64,000 bases of DNA from Blautia sp900556555. Its GTDB lineage: Bacteria > Bacillota > Clostridia > Lachnospirales > Lachnospiraceae. Within the stretch, counting starts at the first letter, position 1; every line of letters begins with the position of its first letter. The DNA lies in NCBI GenBank assembly GCA_964250615.1, contig CAXUGM010000008.1. One strand, given 5' to 3'. The translations under genes were made by a program, and so were the position numbers. Below, piece after piece: positions 26,631 through 34,843 of this stretch. The notes below the pieces were generated by a model. The model worked only from the letters and a program-made list of their open reading frames with translations, searched no databases and was not told where the DNA came from.

Positions 26631-28232
26631 TTATAAAAACAAGATGCCTCTGTTGTCATACACAGAAGCACCAGCGTCGTTGCCACAGCGAATCGCTCTG
26701 TCCAGCCCCATGATGGTGGCGATGGCACCGTCGATTTTCTCTGTGGATTTTTCTTTGTCAGCTTTGATATTGCCAGCCGGGTCAGTACGGATGAAGATGT
26801 TATCCATCATCCAGCGCAGTACCGGATGTCCGCCGTGGGCCAGCTTCTGTTCCAAGGTCAGCTTCATGAGTTCCTTGGTCGGAGGAGACATATCCTTGAA
26901 GCCCTGCCCGAAAGGCACGACGGTAAAGCCCATGCCCTCCAAATTCTGAACCATCTGGACAGCTCCCCAGCGGTCGAAGGCAATCTCGCGGATGTTGAAG
27001 CGTTCGCCCAGACGCTCGATGAATTTTTCGATGTAGCCGTAGTGGACGACGTTTCCTTCGGTCGTTTGCAGGAAACCTTGTCGTTCCCAGACGTCATACG
27101 GGACATGGTCTCGCCGGACTCGCAGGTCGAGCGTATCCTCCGGCACCCAGAAATAAGGAAGGACGACATATTTGTCATCCTCATCCCTTGGCGGGAACAC
27201 CAGCACAAAGGCTGTGATATCCGTAGTGGAAGAAAGGTCGAGGCCACCGTAGCAGACACGGCCTTCAAGGTCATCCTCGTTCACACGGAAGGAACAGGCA
27301 TCCCATTTTTCCATCGGCATCCAGCGCACGGCCTGCTTCACCCATTGGTTCAGACGGAGCTGTCGGAAGGAGTTCTCCTCACCGGGATTCTGCTTCGCTG
27401 ACTCACAGGCAGCTTTGACTTTGTCGATGCCGACCGTGATGCCAAGAGAGGGATTCGCTTTCTTCCAGACCTTCGGGTCAGTCCAGTCGTCCGTTTCATC
27501 GGCACCGTAGATGACAGGATAGAAGGTCGGGTCAATCTTGCGGCCCACCAGAATATCCTTTGCTTTCTGGTGGGTCTCATAACAGATGCTGTTCGTGTCC
27601 GTACCGGCTGTCGTGATAAGGAAGTAGAGCGGCTGCATACGGGCATCACCGGAGCCTTTTGTCATAACATCAAAGAGCTTTCGGTTCGGCTGGGTGTGCA
27701 GCTCATCAAAAACGACACCGTGGATATTGAAGCCGTGCTTGGAATAGGCCTCAGCGGACAGCACCTGATAGAAGCTGTTGGTCGGTGTGTAGACGATACG
27801 CTTCTGGGAAGCGAGTATCTTTACGCGCCGGTTCAGCGCAGGACACATACGCACCATATCGGCGGCAACGTCAAAAACGATGGTCGCCTGCTGGCGGTCA
27901 GCTGCGCAGCCATATACTTCGGCACGTTCCTCACCATCACCGCAGGTCAGGAGCAGTGCCACGGCAGCAGCGAGTTCGGATTTTCCCATCTTCTTGGGAA
28001 TCTCCACATAGGCAGTATTGAACTGGCGATAGCCGTTTGGTTTTAGGGTTCCGAACAGGTCACGGATAATCTGTTCCTGCCAGTCGATGAGTTCAAAGGG
28101 CTTTCCGGCCCATGTTCCCTTGGTGTGACAGAGGCATTCGATGAAGTTTACGGCATAATCCGCAGCGGCCTCGTCATAATGGGAATCCTTAGCCTTGAAC
28201 TTGGTCGGCTTGTATTTCTTCATTTTTCGCAC
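26631..28232 (-). CDS. Terminase large subunit
   Basis: 533 residues from GTG 28232, 7 bp after GGAGG; ATG 28223 is the alternative. The ATPase domain has a lysine-rich Walker A-like segment (VEIPKKMGKSELAAA) and the Walker B-like VVFDELHTQ. The C-terminal nuclease has YGGLDLSSTTDI, REIAFDRWGAVQ and EKSTEKIDGAIA acidic residues. It packages concatemeric DNA. Unusually, the small subunit gene is about 5 kb upstream, separated by methylation and small cargo genes. Confidence 0.94.
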   Translation of the reverse strand: MRKMKKYKPTKFKAKDSHYDEAAADYAVNFIECLCHTKGTWAGKPFELIDWQEQIIRDLFGTLKPNGYRQFNTAYVEIPKKMGKSELAAAVALLLTCGDGEERAEVYGCAADRQQATIVFDVAADMVRMCPALNRRVKILASQKRIVYTPTNSFYQVLSAEAYSKHGFNIHGVVFDELHTQPNRKLFDVMTKGSGDARMQPLYFLITTAGTDTNSICYETHQKAKDILVGRKIDPTFYPVIYGADETDDWTDPKVWKKANPSLGITVGIDKVKAACESAKQNPGEENSFRQLRLNQWVKQAVRWMPMEKWDACSFRVNEDDLEGRVCYGGLDLSSTTDITAFVLVFPPRDEDDKYVVLPYFWVPEDTLDLRVRRDHVPYDVWERQGFLQTTEGNVVHYGYIEKFIERLGERFNIREIAFDRWGAVQMVQNLEGMGFTVVPFGQGFKDMSPPTKELMKLTLEQKLAHGGHPVLRWMMDNIFIRTDPAGNIKADKEKSTEKIDGAIATIMGLDRAIRCGNDAGASVYDNRGILFL

Positions 28233-28345
28233 ATTCTCACCTCCAAAAGGGCATAAAAAATAGCCGCCACCTGATGGTGCGACTTCTGTAACGAGATACA
28301 GGGCCTTGCGGCTCTGCATTCGGGAATATCTGATTCCGGGTCTTC

Positions 28346-28588
28346 TTAGTTGTAGTTTTCGAGCAGGATGCAGTAGGCCATCTGCGTCGGCAGGTCGTCC
28401 GCAGGCTCGATGTCCCAGTCTCTGTCGTAGTTGGCGGTAATCTTGCCGTCAATCTTGATGGTCAGCTTGGAGATGCGGCCTTCGTTGATGCCGTAGATGC
28501 TGCCTTCCTCAAAGGCCTTTACCCAGTAGTGGGCAATCTTGTAGCCGCCGTCCTTCATCGGGATGCCAATCGTTCCTTCGTGCCACAT
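28346..28588 (-). CDS. Small mobile-element protein (MWHEG family)
   Basis: 80 residues, ATG 28588 after AAGGAGGG. The sequence MWHEGTIGIPMKDGGYKIAHYWVKAFEEGSIYGINEGRISKLTIK... belongs to a small conserved protein found on many clostridial phages and integrative elements; I know of no assigned function. It is a beta-rich single domain without membrane segment. It follows the 109-residue gene and probably shares its promoter. Confidence 0.75.
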   Translation of the reverse strand: MWHEGTIGIPMKDGGYKIAHYWVKAFEEGSIYGINEGRISKLTIKIDGKITANYDRDWDIEPADDLPTQMAYCILLENYN

Positions 28589-28602
28589 GGTCTCGTCCCT
28601 CC

Positions 28603-28932
28603 TTATGCCTCAGCCTTAAGGACGTCCACCAGCCAGCTGGCTTCCTTGTGGTATTCGCCGGTGGCCTTTTCAAGGATGCTGCTGTCCTCGTCGATGTAGT
28701 GCAGGTGCTTGCCGACCTTCACGAAGCGGGCCTCTTCGTAGCCCTCGATGTCGGTGCGGTAGACCGTTGCCTTGCGGCTCTCGCCGTCGTAGCTCTTGCC
28801 GTCCCAGCCGTTGAAGGTGAAGCGGATGCTCTCGCGGGTCTTGGTGAAGTGGGCCTCGAAGTCGGCTCTGGTAATCGCGGTGTTGTACACCTTGAGGTCG
28901 AATGCGTTTCTCATCTGGTAAATGTTCATCAT
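28603..28932 (-). CDS. Small cargo protein A (MMNIYQMRN)
   Basis: 109 residues, ATG 28932 after CGGAGGAA. It starts MMNI like the 29.1-29.5 kb gene, and the two share a near-identical leader and promoter. A beta-rich C-terminal half (RFTFNGWDGKSYDGESRKATVYRTDIEGYEEARFVKVGKHLHYIDED) is acidic overall. No family function is known to me. Its location in the TerS-TerL cargo block and acidity could fit an anti-restriction or regulatory protein, but nothing in the sequence proves this. Confidence 0.75.
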   Translation of the reverse strand: MMNIYQMRNAFDLKVYNTAITRADFEAHFTKTRESIRFTFNGWDGKSYDGESRKATVYRTDIEGYEEARFVKVGKHLHYIDEDSSILEKATGEYHKEASWLVDVLKAEA

Positions 28933-28974
28933 GGTAGGTTCCTCCGTTTATTGTGTTTTCCCTTTCGGTGTACA

Positions 28975-29004
28975 CATATTCGCTCTAAAAGCACATAATA
29001 GCAA
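28975..29004 (-). promoter_or_regulatory. Shared-type promoter a
   Basis: Minus strand: TTGCTA (29004-28999), 18-bp spacer ending TTTAGAGCG, AATATG (28980-28975). It is followed by a leader TGTGTACACCGAAAGG that is repeated before the 29.5 kb gene. Confidence 0.65.
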
Positions 29005-29108
29005 GTCAATCTGGAGGAATATATCTGACAAATATCTGCCCGAAAAACTGTGTAAATACGACCAAAAGAGCCAAGCGGCTCAGTTGGTTTTATGGGTGGG
29101 TCGGCGGT

Positions 29109-29546
29109 TTACTGGATGCTGAAAAGGTAGGCGTGGGCCTTTTCCTGTTCGTCGGTGAAGAGGTCTTTGTGGCGGCTGTTGATTTCGATGAGGCCTTCCA
29201 AGCGGCAGCCGTTCTTCTGGAAGAGCCAAGCGGTCTCGACCGCGCTGCTCCAGCCGGAGGAGAAGGTGAAGTGGTCGATGCCGTTGTCCCTCATGCAAGA
29301 AATCAGGCCTTCCACATCCTTGTCCCAGACCACATCGTTGATGTCGAGGTAGGTGTTGCCGCTGTCTCTGGAGACCTCGTATTCTCTCCAGACGCGGCAG
29401 GCGATGCCGCCGAGGGCCTCGATTGCGTCGGTTGCTTCGTGGTAGATGGCTCTTGCACGTTCCTTGTCCGCCTCAGTGGTGGCTGTTTCGTAAACGCGGT
29501 TGGCTTCCTGAACCTGTGCGTAGGTCTTTTCAAAAATGTTCATCAT
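29109..29546 (-). CDS. Small cargo protein B (MMNIFEKTY)
   Basis: 145 residues from ATG 29546, preceded by CAGGAGGA; the longer frame to 29591 would start inside the promoter-leader repeat. An N-terminal helical hairpin (VQEANRVYETATTEADKERARAIYHEATDAIEALG) is followed by an acidic alpha/beta part (CMRDNGIDHFTFSSGWSSAVETAWLFQKNGCRLEGLIEIN). Found in similar positions in clostridial elements; function unknown to me. It is driven by shared-type promoter b. Confidence 0.75.
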   Translation of the reverse strand: MMNIFEKTYAQVQEANRVYETATTEADKERARAIYHEATDAIEALGGIACRVWREYEVSRDSGNTYLDINDVVWDKDVEGLISCMRDNGIDHFTFSSGWSSAVETAWLFQKNGCRLEGLIEINSRHKDLFTDEQEKAHAYLFSIQ

Positions 29547-29590
29547 GGTGTTGTCCTCCTGAAAAAGTGTAGTGTTCCTTTCGGTGTACA

Positions 29591-29620
29591 CATATTCGCT
29601 CTAAACGGGTACTATATCAA
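29591..29620 (-). promoter_or_regulatory. Shared-type promoter b
   Basis: Minus strand: TTGATA (29620-29615), 18-bp spacer ending TTTAGAGCG, AATATG (29596-29591). It shares -35, -10 and spacer-end sequence with promoters a, c and d. Confidence 0.65.
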
Positions 29621-29672
29621 GTAGAATGTGCATCATATAACTACCAAATATAGTGCTGCAGGATTGTGTACC

Positions 29673-29891
29673 TTACAGCTTTTTCACCCGGTCGACACCG
29701 TAGATGACGTTCAGGCCGGAGCCGTTATCCCAGCTCACCATGAGGCTGCCGGTGTCGTCCACGCCGTAGACGGTTCCTTTGGTACCGACCGGAGGAGCCT
29801 GAACATCCTCCATCTGGAGAAGCTCCACCCGTGTGCCAGCCGGGTAGGTCTGGCGCAGGTGGTCGATAATCGCCTTATTCGGAAATTGCAT
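29673..29891 (-). CDS. DUF4314 protein
   Basis: 72 residues. PAGTRVELLQMEDVQAPPVGTKGTVYGVDDTGSLMVSWDNGSGLNVIYGVD is the DUF4314 signature, an SH3-like small barrel found on phages and conjugative elements. Its ATG lies 17 bp inside the end of the preceding gene, so it is translationally coupled to it. Function unknown. Confidence 0.85.
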   Translation of the reverse strand: MQFPNKAIIDHLRQTYPAGTRVELLQMEDVQAPPVGTKGTVYGVDDTGSLMVSWDNGSGLNVIYGVDRVKKL

Positions 29892-30606
29892 CGTCAGCCA
29901 CCTCCTCAGTCACTTTCTTAGCACCGGACTTGAAGGCGGCGCTGCCGGTCAGGTTCTTCAGCAGTATCTTGCGGTAGGTCTTGTATTCGTTGCCGATGAA
30001 GCCGAGGCGAAGGAGGAAGCAGCGGAAGGCGTACTTCTCATTGTCGGTAGGCTTCTCAGTAGCGGTCACGCGCTTGGCTTCCTTGGCCATCGCGCAGAGG
30101 CTGGTGATGAAGTGGATGTAGGCCTGAGTGCTATCCGGGTCGAGTGTTCCGTGGAACCAAGGGAAGGAAACGCGGTCGTCGGTCACTTCAATCGGAAGGG
30201 CGTCGGTGCCGAGTGCCTTCTTGATGAGGCTCTGCTTGCTGTCCACCAGCTTGCGGAGATTGTCGAGGGAGCTCTCGGTGAAGCCATCCAGCGGCATGGA
30301 AACTACCAAGCCGTCCAGTTCTTCCTCCGGTGCTGCCTCCTCAGCGGGTTCTTCGGTCGCAAGCTCCTCCGGGATGTTCTCGGCCTTGAAGCCTGCAGCC
30401 TCGACTGCTTCCAGCACCATACGGATGGTGTCGTTGTCGGTGCGGTCGTCCGCGATAAGGGTGCCGTCCTTGCTGATGGTCAGGTTGTCGATGACGAATG
30501 CGCAGGTAGGCATGAACTTGTATATGGCCTTCATGCCGATGACCTCTGAGATGATGCCGACCATTTCCTTGCGGCGGGTTCCGGTTACGTTAAATCTGAT
30601 TTCCAT
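29875..30606 (-). CDS. 'Virulence'-annotated mobile-element protein family
   Basis: 243 residues, ATG 30606 after TAGGAGGA. The N-terminus MEIRFNVTGTRRKEMVGIISEVIGMKAIYKFMPTCAFVIDNLTISKDGTL is a conserved domain found on clostridial phages and integrative elements and often labelled virulence-related without proof. An acidic linker (about 82-100) leads to a helical C-terminal half (VSFPWFHGTLDPDSTQAYIHFITSLCAMAKEAKRVTATEK). Probable nucleic-acid or regulatory role; no catalytic motif is seen. Promoter c lies upstream. Confidence 0.72.
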   Translation of the reverse strand: MEIRFNVTGTRRKEMVGIISEVIGMKAIYKFMPTCAFVIDNLTISKDGTLIADDRTDNDTIRMVLEAVEAAGFKAENIPEELATEEPAEEAAPEEELDGLVVSMPLDGFTESSLDNLRKLVDSKQSLIKKALGTDALPIEVTDDRVSFPWFHGTLDPDSTQAYIHFITSLCAMAKEAKRVTATEKPTDNEKYAFRCFLLRLGFIGNEYKTYRKILLKNLTGSAAFKSGAKKVTEEVADDAISE

Positions 30607-30645
30607 TGTGTAGTCCTCCTAAATGTGTTCCCCTTGGGGTACTAC

Positions 30646-30675
30646 ATATATCACTCTGAAGGCACATAATAGCAA
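30646..30675 (-). promoter_or_regulatory. Shared-type promoter c
   Basis: Minus strand: TTGCTA (30675-30670), 18-bp spacer ending TTCAGAGTG, ATATAT (30651-30646). Flanking bases (TATTATGTGC, CCAAATATGTGC) also match promoter a, so the repeated block extends to roughly 100 bp. Confidence 0.65.
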
Positions 30676-30734
30676 GTTGATTCTCGGCATAAACCTACCA
30701 AATATGTGCCCCCAGAAGCGTGTAGTTTTGACAA

Positions 30735-31979
30735 TCAGGAGTCTGCTTCCAGCTGTGCTGCAATCTCCTTGTAGGAGTAGGTCAGGCCATCGCGGATAAC
30801 AGAAATGCCATCGTCAGAGCCGACCTGTTCGAGGTAGCGCTTCACGATGACATCACAGAATTTTTCATCCAATTCGATGGTATGGCAGATGCGGCCCGTC
30901 TGTTCACAGGCGATGAGAGTGCTGCCGGAACCGCCGAACGGGTCGAGGACGATGCAGTTGCTCATGCTGGAGTTCATGATGGGATAAGCGATGAGAGGGA
31001 TAGGCTTCATCGTCGGATGGTCGCCATTCTTCTTAGGCTTATCGAATTCCCAGATGGTAGTTTCCTTGCGGCCAGCGTACCACTGGTGTTTGCCGGATTT
31101 CTTCCATCCAAAGAGGCAAGGCTCATGCTGCCACTGATAAGGGCTGCGGCCCAGCACCAACGACTGCTTTTTCCAGATGCAGGTGCCGGAGAGATAGAAA
31201 CCGGCATCTGAGAAGGCCTTACGGAAATTGAGACCCTCGGTGTCTGCATGGAAGACGTAGATGCTGGCGTCGTCCGCCATAGCAGCTTCCATTGCAGTAA
31301 AGGCATCCAGAAGGAACTGATAAAAGGCATCATTTGCCATGTTATCGTTCTTAATCTTTCCGGCGCTGCCCTGATAGTTCACGTTGTAAGGCGGGTCGGT
31401 CACGACCAGATTTGCCTGCTTGCCTGCCATCAGGAGTTCATAGCTTTCGGCCTTGGTGCTGTCGCCGCAGAAAAGGCGGTGGGAACCGAGGCACCACAGG
31501 TCACCGGCCTTGGAGAAGGTAGGCTTCTGCAGCTCGGCATCCACATCGAAATCATCATCCTTGACCTTATCCTTGGTGGATTCCTTGAAGAGGTCATCCA
31601 GCTCGGCAGGCTCGAAACCGGTCAGGGAGACATCGAAGTCCGCACCCTGCAGGTCTGCGATGAGCAGAGCTAACTTGTCGTTGTCCCATTCACCGCTGAT
31701 TTTGTTGAGAGCGATGTTCAGAGCCTTTTCATGCTCCTCGTCCAGAGTGACGACTACGCAGTCGACCTCGGTCATGCCCATATCGGTCAGCACCTTCAGA
31801 CGCTGGTGACCACCAACGACGCGACCGGTAGTAGCGTTCCAGATGACAGGCTCCACATATCCGAACTGCTCGATGGAGCGTTTCAGTTTTTCATATTCCG
31901 GGTCACCGGGCTTCAAGTCCTTACGGGGATTGTAGTCTGCAGGCAGAAGCTCGGCGATGTTCTTTTTCTCAATCTGCAT
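30735..31979 (-). CDS. ParB-like domain fused to adenine/cytosine-N4 DNA methyltransferase
   Basis: 414 residues. Residues 1-95 are a ParB/Srx-like domain (ADYNPRKDL, GGHQRL at 56-61). The methylase follows with motif IV DPPY (195-198) before motif I DPFGGSGST (346-354), the beta-type order used by N6-adenine or N4-cytosine methylases. The ATG lies inside the end of metK, with its GAGGAGG in metK coding sequence, so it is coupled to SAM synthesis. It probably modifies phage DNA against host restriction. No partner endonuclease is adjacent. Confidence 0.9.
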   Translation of the reverse strand: MQIEKKNIAELLPADYNPRKDLKPGDPEYEKLKRSIEQFGYVEPVIWNATTGRVVGGHQRLKVLTDMGMTEVDCVVVTLDEEHEKALNIALNKISGEWDNDKLALLIADLQGADFDVSLTGFEPAELDDLFKESTKDKVKDDDFDVDAELQKPTFSKAGDLWCLGSHRLFCGDSTKAESYELLMAGKQANLVVTDPPYNVNYQGSAGKIKNDNMANDAFYQFLLDAFTAMEAAMADDASIYVFHADTEGLNFRKAFSDAGFYLSGTCIWKKQSLVLGRSPYQWQHEPCLFGWKKSGKHQWYAGRKETTIWEFDKPKKNGDHPTMKPIPLIAYPIMNSSMSNCIVLDPFGGSGSTLIACEQTGRICHTIELDEKFCDVIVKRYLEQVGSDDGISVIRDGLTYSYKEIAAQLEADS

Positions 31980-33144
31980 ATTTCTTCACGACCTCCTCGA
32001 AACGGTAGTCCTCGCGCAGGCTGATGCTGCTTTCCCAAGTGCGCAGGCCATTGAAGTGTCCGTAGGTGGCGGTGTCCTCATAGCCGGAATTGCGCAGGCA
32101 CAGCTTCTCAATGATGGCGGCAGGACGCATATTGAAGATTTCCAGACAGGCCTTGCGGATTGCTTCATCAGGATACTTGCCGGTTCCGAAGGTGTCCACC
32201 GTAAAGGCCACAGGGTCAGCCTTACCGATTGCATAGGAGATGCTGACCTCGCATTCCTTTGCCAAGCGGCTGGACACGACGTTCCTTGCGATGTATCTGG
32301 CCATGTAGGCACCGGAGCGGTCGACCTTAGTCGGGTCTTTACCGGAAAGAGCGCCACCGCCATGATGTGCAAGGCCGCCATAGGTATCGACCATGAGCTT
32401 TCTGCCAGTCAGGCCGGTGTCAGCATCCGGGCCACCCTTCACGAAGCGACCGGAAGGATTGATGAGGATTTCGGTCTCCTTATCGAAAGGGAACTTCTCG
32501 AATACAGGCCAGAGGATGTTTGATACAATCTCGCTGCGCAGCTGTTCGAGTTCTACACTTTCCTTGTGCTGGATGGAGACCACGATGGTCTTTACACGAG
32601 CAGGCTTTCCGTCGTGATATTCGATGGTGACCTGTGCTTTTCCATCCGGGAGGATACCGTGGACGAGACCGGACTTGCGGCATTCATCCAGCTTCTTGCA
32701 GATGGCATGGGCATAAATGACAGGCAGAGGCATGTAGAGATAACCGCCTTCGTCGATGGCATAACCGTAGACTGTGCCTTGGTCACCGGCACCCAGAGAG
32801 GAGTACCAGCTATCATCACCGTTGCGGCTCTCCAAGGAGTAGTTCACACCGCCAGCGATGTCAGGACTCTGCTTTCTCACATAGACCTGAACGAAACGCC
32901 AGAAGGAAGTCATGCCGACCTTGTCCAGCACACGCCAGACAACAGACTGGATATTCACCTTCGCAGTGGAGCTAATCTCACCGGCGACGATGATGCGGCG
33001 TCCCACGGCCATGACCTCCACAGCAACATGAGCGCCTTTGTCCTTGTACAGGTAGGCATCGAGGATGGCATCAGCGATTTTATCGCACAGCTTGTCAGGA
33101 TGCCCTTCGCAGACAGATTCTGCGGTCTTGAAAGTAATATTCAT
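31969..33144 (-). CDS. metK: S-adenosylmethionine synthetase (phage-borne)
   Basis: 391 residues from ATG 33144 (GGAAAGGA upstream), close to the full length of bacterial MetK. Signature GHPDK (14-18), GAGDQG (118-123) and GGGALSGKDPTKVDRS (262-277) are all present, so catalytic residues appear intact. It makes SAM from methionine and ATP. The start overlaps the TerS stop and its end overlaps the methylase gene, so packaging, SAM supply and DNA methylation form one coupled unit. It probably raises SAM for the adjacent methylase during lytic growth. Confidence 0.94.
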   Translation of the reverse strand: MNITFKTAESVCEGHPDKLCDKIADAILDAYLYKDKGAHVAVEVMAVGRRIIVAGEISSTAKVNIQSVVWRVLDKVGMTSFWRFVQVYVRKQSPDIAGGVNYSLESRNGDDSWYSSLGAGDQGTVYGYAIDEGGYLYMPLPVIYAHAICKKLDECRKSGLVHGILPDGKAQVTIEYHDGKPARVKTIVVSIQHKESVELEQLRSEIVSNILWPVFEKFPFDKETEILINPSGRFVKGGPDADTGLTGRKLMVDTYGGLAHHGGGALSGKDPTKVDRSGAYMARYIARNVVSSRLAKECEVSISYAIGKADPVAFTVDTFGTGKYPDEAIRKACLEIFNMRPAAIIEKLCLRNSGYEDTATYGHFNGLRTWESSISLREDYRFEEVVKKYAD

Positions 33145-33145
33145 A

Positions 33146-33700
33146 TCAATTTCCTTTCCGTGCCCGCAGCAGTCGCTCCATTGCATCGTCCATTGGAGTA
33201 GCGCCGCTGTATTCTGAGGCACAATTTTCTTTTACGATTTGATAGATTTCCATCCAGAGGCGATTGGTCTGGCTCATGAAGTTCTGGCTCATAGCCACAT
33301 AGGGCGACTGAATCGCATTTCCAGTGGTCGGATGCTTGGCAAGGAAGCCGAACTCGGTGATAGCTTCTTCGCATTGAATCCATCGGGCCACGCTCATGGA
33401 GTAGCGTTCCAGCAGCTGTGGTGATACCAGCGAGGCGCATTTGCGCTCCGCCAGCCACTCCCATGTCGCTTGGTAGACATCGGCAGCGACCAGTGTCTTT
33501 CCGTCCTTCTGAGTAGCGGATAACATCTTGGATGGTTTGGGCATCGGCTGACCTTCTAAATCGGCTGCTTTGTTTTCAAAGTCGATGACAGTCAACGCTC
33601 TTTTGCCCGGATTTCCCTCAGCAATCTTGTCAGCTAAGGGCTTCTTTTTGGCTCCGGCACCGATGCGAGCGCCGCCACGGTTAGTACCGTCCTTAGCCAT
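33146..33700 (-). CDS. Terminase small subunit (P27 family)
   Basis: 184 residues, ATG 33700 after AAGGAGGTG. The N-terminus is Gly/Ala/Arg/Lys-rich (GGARIGAGAKKKPLADKIAEGNPGKRAL). The helical core WEWLAERKCASLVSPQLLERYSMSVARWIQCEEAI and the end SPYVAMSQNFMSQTNRLW are P27 signatures. It recognises the packaging site. The 120 bp upstream of it, before HNH, is a likely cos region. Confidence 0.9.
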   Translation of the reverse strand: MAKDGTNRGGARIGAGAKKKPLADKIAEGNPGKRALTVIDFENKAADLEGQPMPKPSKMLSATQKDGKTLVAADVYQATWEWLAERKCASLVSPQLLERYSMSVARWIQCEEAITEFGFLAKHPTTGNAIQSPYVAMSQNFMSQTNRLWMEIYQIVKENCASEYSGATPMDDAMERLLRARKGN

Positions 33701-33820
33701 TTTTCAAACACCTCCTTGGCTGGGGCTTATATACCCCGTTTGAAACCGCGATTTTGTGCGCGAGACCCCACGCCCGTTCCACGGGGACTTCACCGTAGAG
33801 AAGTGACCCGCCCCTACCGG
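33701..33820. other. Gap between HNH and TerS genes; candidate cos region
   Basis: GC-rich 120-bp gap with several short inverted segments and no ORF. HNH-TerS-TerL phages of HK97 type commonly carry the cos site here. This is a positional inference only; no cleavage site can be read directly. Confidence 0.35.
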
Positions 33821-34255
33821 TCAGTGGGTGTGCCAGCGGTCACCGCGTTCAGCATGGATTCTCGCATGACAGCTGCTGCAAAGGGCGATGAGGTTCTCAC
33901 GGCTGTGGTCACCACCTTCAGACAAGGGCTTGATGTGATGCACCTGTTCTGTCTCCACCAGCTGGCCCTTCTTATAACAAAGCTCACAGAAGGGATGCTG
34001 CTGCACATACTTGTCGCGGATGCGCTTCCAAGCTCTGCCGTAGCGTCTCTTGGTAGCAGGGTCTCGTTCATAACGTTCATAGCGCTGGGCTTCCACCTTG
34101 GCGTGTTCCTCACAGAAACGACCGTCAGTTAACTTGGGACAGCCGGGATAGGAACAGGGCCTTTTTGGTCGTCTTGGCAAATGAAACACCTCCTTGAATT
34201 TCCAGCGGAGGAGGTACCATAGCTGTTCTGTATAAGTGACCTTGCGGTATGGCAT
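33821..34255 (-). CDS. HNH endonuclease (packaging-associated)
   Basis: 144 residues from ATG 34255, preceded by GAAGGAGGA. A zinc-binding N-terminal part (CSYPGCPKLTDGRFCEEH) is followed by the HNH core (PFCELCYKKGQLVETEQVHHIKPLSEGGDHSRENLIALCSSCHARIH). HNH proteins beside the small terminase stimulate cos cleavage in HK97-type phages. A homing-endonuclease role is less likely in this position. Confidence 0.92.
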   Translation of the reverse strand: MPYRKVTYTEQLWYLLRWKFKEVFHLPRRPKRPCSYPGCPKLTDGRFCEEHAKVEAQRYERYERDPATKRRYGRAWKRIRDKYVQQHPFCELCYKKGQLVETEQVHHIKPLSEGGDHSRENLIALCSSCHARIHAERGDRWHTH

Positions 34256-34374
34256 GCTTCCTCCTTCGGGCAATAGAAAAGCCACCGCAGATTTCTCTAC
34301 GATGGCTCATCTGTATTTTTTCGCTTTTCGCTATTGTAATAATATCATAAGAGGCGGCTGTAATACCATTGACG

Positions 34375-34791
34375 TTACTGTACACCTTCCGGCACGACCA
34401 CGCAGGCCAGTGCTTTTTTATGGAGCTTGAAGATGTTGTCGATGCCGTAGTTCATGTCCACCGCAATCTGCTCCCAATGCAGGAAGCAGAGGTAGCGCTT
34501 TTCCAGAAGGGTCTGGTATTCGGGATTCTCCACAGCCTTGATGGCTCCGATGATTTCACGCTTCAGTTCCACCAGTGCATCGATGTCCCGGTTAATCTCA
34601 GCCTGCAGGTCGATAATCTTACAAACGGTGTCCGCCATCGTAGAAGTGGAGCCGCTGGGATTTCGAGGCATGCCGGTCATGGTACTGGTACATTTGGTAG
34701 CAAGGTCATTCAGGGAAGCGACCTGTTCAATCTTGCTGTCGATGCGCTGGTCAAGGCGATAAGCCTGTGAAAGATATTCTTTTGCTGTCAT
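34375..34791 (-). CDS. DUF1492/ArpU-type late transcription regulator
   Basis: 138 residues from ATG 34791 after GGAGGTGC. The start MTAKEYLSQAYRLDQRIDSKIEQVASLNDLATK and the terminal HTH-like WEQIAVDMNYGIDNIFKLHKKALACV are the DUF1492 pattern. These sigma-region-4-like proteins are widespread upstream of phage packaging genes and are thought to activate late genes. Position directly before HNH-TerS supports that. Confidence 0.85.
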   Translation of the reverse strand: MTAKEYLSQAYRLDQRIDSKIEQVASLNDLATKCTSTMTGMPRNPSGSTSTMADTVCKIIDLQAEINRDIDALVELKREIIGAIKAVENPEYQTLLEKRYLCFLHWEQIAVDMNYGIDNIFKLHKKALACVVVPEGVQ

Positions 34792-34843
34792 ATTGCACCT
34801 CCGAAAAAAGATGATGTTCGGTTCCTCGGATTTGCACGGATTG

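Noticed and set aside
28603..29546. Calling small cargo proteins A and B anti-restriction proteins
   Set aside because: They are acidic and small, but no ArdA or Ocr signature can be recognised; left as unknown.
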